Assembly: GCA_002352605.1 (NCBI GenBank)
Contig: DEIP01000124.1
Coordinates: forward strand, 26,294-38,442
Direction: 5' to 3'
DNA length: 12,149 nucleotides
DNA from: Desulfobacteraceae bacterium UBA2771
GTDB lineage: Bacteria > Desulfobacterota > Desulfobacteria > Desulfobacterales > Desulfosarcinaceae
The first letter of the stretch is position 1; each line of letters starts with the position of its first letter. The notes under the pieces were generated by a model, which was not told the origin of the DNA, did not search any database, and saw only the letters and a program-made list of their open reading frames with translations. Shown here piece by piece: positions 7,093 to 12,149 of the stretch. A program made the position numbers and the translations under genes.

Positions 7093-7707
7093 GTGGCATT
7101 GATTCCGATGGTCATCGACCAAACCAGCAGGGGGGAGCGGGCCTACGACATCTACTCGCGGCTCCTGAAAGACCGTATCATCTTTCTTGGAACCGCCATC
7201 AACGATGATGTGGCCAACTTGTTGATCGCTCAGATGCTATTCCTTGAATCGGAAGACCCGGACAAGGATATCAACCTTTACATCAACTCCCCCGGCGGTG
7301 TTGTAACATCCGGGCTGGCGGTTTACGATACCATCCAGTATATCAAGCCCGATGTGACCACCGTGTGCATCGGCCAGGCCGCCAGTATGGGTGCACTCCT
7401 CCTGGCCGCCGGTGCCGACAAGAAACGTTATGCCTTGCCCCATGCACGGATCATGATTCACCAACCCATGGGCGGCTACCAGGGCCAGGCGTCGGATATT
7501 GCCATCCAGGCCAAAGAGATCCTGCGCATGAAAGATGCCCTGAACGAAATCCTGGTGCATCATACCGGCAGGAGCGTGGAAGATGTCCAAAACGATACTG
7601 ACCGGGACAACTTCATGTCCGGCATGGAGGCGAAAACGTACGGCATCGTGGACCATGTCATCACCAACCGGGATGACCTGGATCAAATAACCGACACGGA
7701 GGCATGA
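7093..7707 (+). CDS. clpP: ATP-dependent Clp protease proteolytic subunit ClpP
   Basis: The 204-residue serine peptidase forms the double-heptamer degradation chamber used by ClpX (and ClpA/ClpC where present). The catalytic triad is Ser98 in GQAASMGALLL, His123 in RIMIHQP and Asp172 in TDRDNF; the oxyanion-loop region INSPGG (64-69) and the handle-helix region are intact. The start is a GTG at 7093, with AAGGAGA about 8 nt upstream. The mature-like N-terminus, IPMVIDQTSRGERAYDIYSR, begins at residue 4, so there is essentially no propeptide. The stop is separated by 1 nt from the clpX ATG, and the SD of clpX lies in the last codons of clpP, so the two are translationally coupled. This matches the standard clpP-clpX pairing. 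Confidence 0.97.
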   Translation: MALIPMVIDQTSRGERAYDIYSRLLKDRIIFLGTAINDDVANLLIAQMLFLESEDPDKDINLYINSPGGVVTSGLAVYDTIQYIKPDVTTVCIGQAASMGALLLAAGADKKRYALPHARIMIHQPMGGYQGQASDIAIQAKEILRMKDALNEILVHHTGRSVEDVQNDTDRDNFMSGMEAKTYGIVDHVITNRDDLDQITDTEA

Positions 7708-7708
7708 C

Positions 7709-8953
7709 ATGGCCAAAAAAGACGAGCCCAATGACAACCTATTCTGCTCCTTTTGCGGGAAGAACCAGAAAGAGGTCAAAAAACTGATCGCCGGACCGGC
7801 CGTATACATCTGCGATGAGTGCATCCAGCTGTGCAGCGAGATCATCGAGGAAGAGAATGATAAAGAGGCCGGTGACTTTGAGAATCTGATGATTCCCCAT
7901 GAGATCAAGACCCGGTTGGACGAATACGTCATCGAACAGGACGTGGCCAAGAAACACCTGGCGGTGGCCGTTTACAACCACTACAAGCGTCTGGATACAA
8001 GCATCAGCGCCGGAGACGTGGAGCTTCAAAAAAGCAACATCCTGCTGATTGGCCCCACCGGCTGTGGTAAAACGCTGTTGGCCCAGACATTGGCGCGGTT
8101 TCTTAATGTGCCGTTCACCATCGCCGATGCCACCAGCCTGACCGAGGCCGGCTACGTGGGCGAGGATGTGGAAAACATTATCCTTGCGCTGCTGCAAAAT
8201 GCCGACTACGACGTGGAAAAGGCCAAACGCGGTATCGTGTACATCGACGAAATCGACAAGATTGCCAGCAAATCGGACAACCCCTCCATCACCCGGGACG
8301 TGTCCGGTGAAGGCGTCCAGCAAGCCCTGCTCAAGATTATCGAGGGCACCACAGCCAGCGTTCCTCCCAAGGGCGGCCGTAAGCACCCCCAGCAGGACTT
8401 CGTCAAGGTGGACACCTCCAACATCCTTTTTATCTGCGGCGGCACCTTCAACGGGCTGGAGCAGATCATAAACCGACGCATGGGCAGCAAGCTCATGGGA
8501 TTTGGCGCCATGGTCAAAAAGGAAACGGAGCACAGCCTCGGTGAGACGCTGCTTGAGGTCCAGCCCCAGGATCTGATCAAATTCGGCCTTATCCCTGAAT
8601 TCCTTGGCCGGCTGCCGGTTATCACCACACTGGATGAACTCAGCGCCGAAAGTCTGGTCCGGATTCTCACCGAACCGAAAAACGCACTGATTAAACAGTA
8701 CAAAAAACTTTTCGAAATCGAAGGCGTAAACCTGCGGCTCACGGACAGCGCCCTGGCTGCCGTTGCCGATGAGGCCCTGAAGCGCAAGTCCGGCGCCCGG
8801 GGGCTGCGTGCCATCCTGGAGTCCTGCATGCTGGATATCATGTACGATATTCCCTCCAAGGACGATGTTAAAGAGTGCGTGATCGGCGAAGAAGTGGTGC
8901 TGCAAAAAGAGGCGCCGATTCTGCTTTACGAACCGTCCAAGAAACAGGCCTGA
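7709..8953 (+). CDS. clpX: ATP-dependent Clp protease ATP-binding subunit ClpX
   Basis: The 414-residue AAA+ unfoldase recognises tagged or adaptor-delivered substrates, unfolds them and feeds them to ClpP. The N-terminal C4 zinc-binding dimerisation domain uses Cys13, Cys16, Cys35 and Cys38. Walker A is GPTGCGKT (115-122), pore loop 1 is GYVG (148-151), Walker B is VYIDE (177-181), the RKH pore loop is at 224-226, and sensor-2 GARGLR is at 362-367. The ClpP-docking tripeptide loop reads MGFG (263-266), where E. coli has IGF, so ClpP contact should be preserved. GGAGG lies 6 nt before ATG 7709, overlapping the end of clpP. All functional motifs are intact. It is followed by lon after 60 nt, with a hairpin spanning its stop codon. 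Confidence 0.97.
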   Translation: MAKKDEPNDNLFCSFCGKNQKEVKKLIAGPAVYICDECIQLCSEIIEEENDKEAGDFENLMIPHEIKTRLDEYVIEQDVAKKHLAVAVYNHYKRLDTSISAGDVELQKSNILLIGPTGCGKTLLAQTLARFLNVPFTIADATSLTEAGYVGEDVENIILALLQNADYDVEKAKRGIVYIDEIDKIASKSDNPSITRDVSGEGVQQALLKIIEGTTASVPPKGGRKHPQQDFVKVDTSNILFICGGTFNGLEQIINRRMGSKLMGFGAMVKKETEHSLGETLLEVQPQDLIKFGLIPEFLGRLPVITTLDELSAESLVRILTEPKNALIKQYKKLFEIEGVNLRLTDSALAAVADEALKRKSGARGLRAILESCMLDIMYDIPSKDDVKECVIGEEVVLQKEAPILLYEPSKKQA

Positions 8954-8978
8954 TTCATTTTGTTTCAGGCGTTTCTTT
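8948..8978 (+). terminator. Weak terminator-like hairpin at the clpX stop
   Basis: GCCTGA (8948-8953, including the clpX TGA) pairs with TCAGGC (8965-8970) around an 11-nt loop and is followed by GTTTCTTTG. With only six pairs and a broken T-run it would be at best a partial terminator, tuning the amount of lon read from upstream promoters. Confidence 0.3.
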
Positions 8979-9013
8979 GATTTGCACAGGTAACCGAAGG
9001 TTATTTAGATAAT

Positions 9014-11452
9014 ATGGTTAATATTCCCAAGTTTTTTAAAAATCAGGACGTGGAGGTCTCCCGCGAGGTGCTTCCCCTGTTGCCACTGCGGGACATCGTC
9101 GTCTTTCCTCACATGGTGGCGCCGCTTTTCGTCGGACGCAACAGGTCCGTCAGTGCGCTTTCCAGTGCCATGAACAAGGACAAACGTATCTTTCTGGCCA
9201 CCCAGCGAAATGCCGGTGTAGACAATCCCGCGGAAAAGGATATCTGCGATGTGGGTGTCATCGGTACGGTGCTTCAGCTGTTGCGGCTTCCCGACGGTAC
9301 CGTCAAGGCGCTGATCGAAGGAAAACAGCGCGCCCGCACAGCGCGGTATGTGCCCAATTCCGAATTTTTTGAAGTCGAACTGGCCCTGCTGCCGGACGTA
9401 CCTGCTGACACCGTCGAGGTAGAGGCCCTGATGCGTGCGGTGATCGACGACTTCACCGAATATGCCGGCATCAACAAGAGTATCTCCAAAGAGCTGCTGG
9501 CCAAGGTCTCCGCCATTGCCGATCCATCAAAACTGGCGGATTCGGTGGCGTCGCATTTTTCCTTCAAGCTCGAAAACAAACAGCATCTGCTGGAAACTGC
9601 TGACCTGGGCAAGCGCCTTGCGCTCCTGGTAAAACTGATCAAGCTTGAAATTGAAGTGTACCAGATGGATCGGCGGATCAAGGGCCGGGTCAAGGAGCAG
9701 ATGGAAAAGACCCAGAAGAACTATTACCTGAACGAGCAGATGCGGGCCATCAAAAAGGAGATGGGTGGTGGGGATGACGTGGGTGATGAGCTTAAGGATC
9801 TGGAAAAGAAGATCAAGCGAAAGCGCATGTCCAAGGAGGCCGCGACCAAAGCCCGTCAGGAGTTCAAAAAGCTTAAAATGATGACACCGATGTCGGCCGA
9901 AGCCACGGTGGTGCGAAATTACATCGACTGGATGATCAGCCTGCCATGGTTCAATAAAAGCCGCATCCGTCAGGATTTGATCGAGGCGGAGGCGATACTC
10001 AACGAAGACCACTACGGCCTGGAAAAACCAAAAGAGCGAATTCTCGAGTATCTGGCCGTGCAGACGCTGGTGAAAAAACTGCGCGGCCCCATCCTGTGCC
10101 TGGTGGGCCCCCCCGGTGTGGGAAAGACCTCCCTGGCCAAATCCGTTGCCCGGGCCACGGGGCGCAAATTTGCGCGTCTGTCCCTGGGAGGCGTGCGAGA
10201 CGAGGCCGAAATCCGTGGCCATCGCCGCACCTACATCGGCGCCATGCCTGGAAAGATCATCCAGTCTCTGAAGAAGGCGGGAGTAAACAACCCGGTCTTC
10301 TGCCTGGATGAAGTGGACAAGATGAGCATGGATTTTCGTGGCGATCCGTCATCCGCACTGCTGGAGGTACTGGACCCGGAGCAGAATTACAGTTTTAACG
10401 ACCACTACCTGGACTTGGATTACGATCTGTCGGATATTTTATTTATCACCACTGCCAATACGCTGCCGGACATTCCGTTGCCGTTGCAGGATCGCATGGA
10501 GGTTATCCGGCTGCCCGGTTACACGGAACTGGAAAAATACAGCATCGCCAAAGCATTCCTGGTGCCCAAGCAGATTCTCGCCAATGGCCTCAAAGACGTC
10601 GACATCTCCTTTTCCAAGGCGGCTATTTATATGATTATTCAACGCTATACCCGCGAGGCGGGTGTGCGTAACCTGGAACGGGGGCTTTCCTCCATCTGCC
10701 GCAAGACCGCCCGAAAAGTGGTCAATCAGAAGGATGAGAAGAAGCATGTCATTTCGGCCAATACCATCACCCAGTTGCTGGGGCCGCCGCCCTTCAAGAT
10801 CAGCCAGATTGAGGAAAAAGACCATATCGGCCTGGTGACTGGATTGGCTTGGACCCAGGTGGGCGGGGAACTGCTTTGTGTGGAAACCCTTACCATGCCC
10901 GGAAAAGGCAAGCTCAGTATCACCGGCAAGCTGGGTGACGTGATGAAAGAGTCCGCCCAGGCGGCGGTTAGTTTCGTGCGTTCCCGTTCCGAGTATCTGG
11001 GTATCGACAAGGATTTTTACAAGGAGTTGGATCTACACATCCACTTTCCAGAAGGTGCTATCCCCAAAGACGGCCCCTCGGCCGGTATTTCCATGTGTAC
11101 TTCGCTGGTGTCCGCGTTGACCCGTCGACCGGTTCGGCGGGATGTGGCCATGACCGGTGAGATCACCCTGCGGGGACGGGTGCTGCCCATCGGCGGCCTG
11201 AAGGAAAAAATGCTGGCCGCCCACCGGGGCGGGATCCGAAAAGTGATCATCCCCAAGGAAAACGAGAAAGACCTCAGGGATATCCCCAAGCTGGTCACTC
11301 GCCAGATGAAGGTGGTGGCGGTGGAACACATGGATGAGGTACTGGGCCATGCGCTGGTGATCGGCCAGGGAGAGCGGCTGTTTTCCAACAACGCCATGCC
11401 CATTCCGGTGGAGGACGGCGGTTTAGAGCAACCCCGGATATCCATCAATTAA
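9014..11452 (+). CDS. lon: ATP-dependent Lon protease (LonA)
   Basis: The 812-residue product is a complete LonA, the cytosolic AAA+ serine protease that degrades misfolded and regulatory proteins. It has the N-terminal LON substrate-binding domain (about 18-215, LPLLPLRDIVVFPHMV), a helical linker rich in charged residues (215-330), Walker A GPPGVGKT (365-372) and Walker B FCLDE (429-433). The C-terminal protease domain has a Ser-Lys dyad, Ser689 in DGPSAG and Lys732 in GGLKEKML, spaced 43 residues apart as in E. coli Lon. The start at ATG 9014 fits family N-termini, but the SD is poor: the nearest purine-rich GAAGG is 13 nt away and half buried in a TAACC-GAA-GGTTA hairpin. Lon lies 60 nt after clpX and may be expressed partly with it. 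tRNA-Val follows. Confidence 0.97.
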   Translation: MVNIPKFFKNQDVEVSREVLPLLPLRDIVVFPHMVAPLFVGRNRSVSALSSAMNKDKRIFLATQRNAGVDNPAEKDICDVGVIGTVLQLLRLPDGTVKALIEGKQRARTARYVPNSEFFEVELALLPDVPADTVEVEALMRAVIDDFTEYAGINKSISKELLAKVSAIADPSKLADSVASHFSFKLENKQHLLETADLGKRLALLVKLIKLEIEVYQMDRRIKGRVKEQMEKTQKNYYLNEQMRAIKKEMGGGDDVGDELKDLEKKIKRKRMSKEAATKARQEFKKLKMMTPMSAEATVVRNYIDWMISLPWFNKSRIRQDLIEAEAILNEDHYGLEKPKERILEYLAVQTLVKKLRGPILCLVGPPGVGKTSLAKSVARATGRKFARLSLGGVRDEAEIRGHRRTYIGAMPGKIIQSLKKAGVNNPVFCLDEVDKMSMDFRGDPSSALLEVLDPEQNYSFNDHYLDLDYDLSDILFITTANTLPDIPLPLQDRMEVIRLPGYTELEKYSIAKAFLVPKQILANGLKDVDISFSKAAIYMIIQRYTREAGVRNLERGLSSICRKTARKVVNQKDEKKHVISANTITQLLGPPPFKISQIEEKDHIGLVTGLAWTQVGGELLCVETLTMPGKGKLSITGKLGDVMKESAQAAVSFVRSRSEYLGIDKDFYKELDLHIHFPEGAIPKDGPSAGISMCTSLVSALTRRPVRRDVAMTGEITLRGRVLPIGGLKEKMLAAHRGGIRKVIIPKENEKDLRDIPKLVTRQMKVVAVEHMDEVLGHALVIGQGERLFSNNAMPIPVEDGGLEQPRISIN

Positions 11453-11555
11453 AAAGTGCCCGCACCCTTGTTTTGAGCTTGACTTTGTCGGGGTGAATTG
11501 GTAGCTATGCACTTTCTCTTTTGCCGGTCTGGAAAAGAAAGCTCTTTATAAATTC
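11453..11555. promoter_or_regulatory. Candidate promoter region for tRNA-Val/tRNA-Asp
   Basis: TTGACT (11479-11484) is a strong -35 match. Seventeen nt downstream the sequence is TAGCTATG, a poor -10, which would place the start near 11513, about 40 nt before tRNA-Val. The same stretch carries nested inverted repeats, AAAGTGC (11453-11459) with GCACTTT (11509-11515) and CACCC with GGGTG inside. They might serve as a loose lon terminator, although the fold is open and the T-rich tail TTTCTCTTTT is imperfect. Confidence 0.35.
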
Positions 11556-11631
11556 GGGCGGATAGCTCAGTTGGGAGAGCACCGGCCTTACAAGCCGGGG
11601 GTCACAGGTTCAAGCCCTGTTCCGCCTACCA
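11556..11631 (+). tRNA. tRNA-Val (anticodon UAC), CCA encoded
   Basis: A 76-nt cloverleaf with acceptor stem GGGCGGA/TCCGCCT (terminal G-U pair), D-arm AGCTCAGTTGGGAGAGC, and anticodon stem CCGGC/GCCGG enclosing loop CTTACAA (anticodon TAC). The T-arm is CAGGTTCAAGCCCTG, with discriminator A and encoded CCA. It is the first of two tRNA genes 24 nt apart, probably on one transcript with tRNA-Asp. Confidence 0.97.
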
Positions 11632-11655
11632 GCCAATAGCACTGACATCATTTTC

Positions 11656-11733
11656 GGGGGCGTAGTTCAGTTTGGTTAGAACGCCGGCCTGTCACGCCGG
11701 AGGTCGCGAGTTCGAGTCTCGTCGCTCCCGCCA
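11656..11733 (+). tRNA. tRNA-Asp (anticodon GUC), CCA encoded
   Basis: A 78-nt cloverleaf with acceptor stem GGGGGCG/CGCTCCC (one internal G-U pair), D-arm AGTTCAGTTTGGTTAGAAC, and anticodon stem CCGGC/GCCGG enclosing loop CTGTCAC (anticodon GTC). The T-arm is GCGAGTTCGAGTCTCGT, with discriminator G and encoded CCA. It is the second gene of the tRNA-Val/tRNA-Asp pair and ends 10 nt before a strong terminator. Confidence 0.97.
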
Positions 11734-11743
11734 CTACATAATT

Positions 11744-11776
11744 AAGGGTTCACAAGAAATTGTGAGCCCTTTTTTT
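11744..11776 (+). terminator. Strong intrinsic terminator after tRNA-Asp
   Basis: AAGGGTTCACA (11744-11754) pairs with TGTGAGCCCTT (11761-11771), giving 11 pairs including one T-G wobble, around the 6-nt loop AGAAAT. An uninterrupted run of seven T (11770-11776) follows. It closes the tRNA-Val/tRNA-Asp transcript. Confidence 0.9.
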
Positions 11777-12149
11777 ATGGGGTTTAAAATCGATTTCACA
11801 CCGTATTTCACACCTTTGGCGACAATTAAAAACCGACCCCAAGCTTCCCCAGGTCCAGTTTATCGTCAACCCCCCTTTTCAATCAACTATCTTTATTGTC
11901 GCCGTGAAGGCGATACACAGACTGAAAAAAGAAGAATAGCGGGTATGCATGTTGAGGGCAGTGATTTTATCTCGTCGCAATCGACAGCCATGAGGGTTTG
12001 CGGGCCAACTTCATCATGCAATGCAATCGCAAATGGGCAGCCCTTTTGGGCTCGTTAGGTCAAAAGCAAGGTGGGAAAGATAGCCAAAGGAAAAGGATTT
12101 AATTGCACATTTCCAGCATGGATCTAAATTTAGACCTCGTTATTTCCAC
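11777..12149. other. Right-edge region without a supportable gene
   Basis: In these 373 nt I find no convincing coding sequence. The longest plus-strand open frame starts inside tRNA-Asp and runs to 12058 without an SD, and minus-strand frames are broken or lack starts. The stretch holds a direct repeat of ATTTCACACC (11793-11802, 11805-11814), a small hairpin AGCCC-TTTT-GGGCT near 12040, and the palindrome TCTAAATTTAGA (12123-12134). It could be the edge of an accessory segment beginning behind tRNA-Asp, but no integrase is seen inside the window. Confidence 0.45.
11793..11814. repeat. Tandem direct repeat ATTTCACACC, 12-nt period
   Basis: ATTTCACACC occurs at 11793-11802 and again at 11805-11814, separated by GT. 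It lies 60 nt behind the 3' end of tRNA-Asp and just past its terminator. Such short repeats next to tRNA ends can be protein-binding sites, for example integrase arm sites, but two copies alone do not prove that. Confidence 0.5.

Noticed and set aside
7237..8905. Long minus-strand open frames opposite clpP and clpX (up to 388 codons)
   Set aside because: They are shadows created by the codon bias of the plus-strand genes, low in recognisable motifs and without start signals.
11453..11515. Nested inverted repeat after lon as an intrinsic terminator
   Set aside because: The arms are 49 nt apart with only two short helices and an interrupted T-run, and the same bases carry a better TTGACT -35 box, so I describe it only as a candidate promoter region.
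11672..12058. 128-codon open frame starting in tRNA-Asp
   Set aside because: Its first third is tRNA-Asp and the terminator, it has no ribosome binding site, and the rest matches no family I recognise.

Overview
This is a chromosomal window from a Gram-negative bacterium, most likely an anaerobic Desulfobacterota (Desulfobacteria-type) organism. That placement is an inference from the unbroken tig-clpP-clpX-lon order, the GlcF-like multi-cluster Fe-S oxidoreductase subunit and the overall protein flavour; no taxonomic marker such as rRNA is present.

Layout. (1) 1-1735 is a disturbed, visibly more AT-rich accessory stretch. On the minus strand lie an exported ChrB C-terminal-domain (chromate-resistance-like) protein and, 2 nt upstream of it, the 3' half of an ABC-transporter ATPase gene that has lost its Walker A half. 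The broken end abuts a short tandem repeat, a 13-bp inverted repeat and the C-terminal remnant of an ISAzo13-type transposase. Beyond the remnant, a 15-codon gene stub follows glcF. This looks like an insertion/deletion scar joining two formerly separate minus-strand operons. (2) 1744-4126, minus strand: a GlcF-type Fe-S protein and an HSL-family alpha/beta-hydrolase. (3) 4195-5358: tRNA-Pro(UGG), an exported N-acetylmuramoyl-L-alanine amidase (both minus) and a divergent tRNA-Leu(UAG). (4) 5625-11452, plus strand: the protein-quality-control cluster of trigger factor, ClpP, ClpX and Lon. (5) 11556-11776: tRNA-Val(UAC) and tRNA-Asp(GUC), closed by a strong intrinsic terminator. (6) 11777-12149: no gene I can support; a small direct repeat and a palindrome are present.

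How the genes work together. Trigger factor folds nascent chains at the ribosome exit. ClpX unfolds substrates for the ClpP peptidase chamber, and Lon is a self-contained AAA+ protease, so 5625-11452 forms a folding/degradation module. The GlcF-like subunit would pass electrons from 2-hydroxyacid oxidation, but its flavoprotein partner is not adjacent. I see no clearly new biological system. The most notable items are the broken ABC-ChrB operon with its junction, and the repeat-bearing region behind tRNA-Asp.
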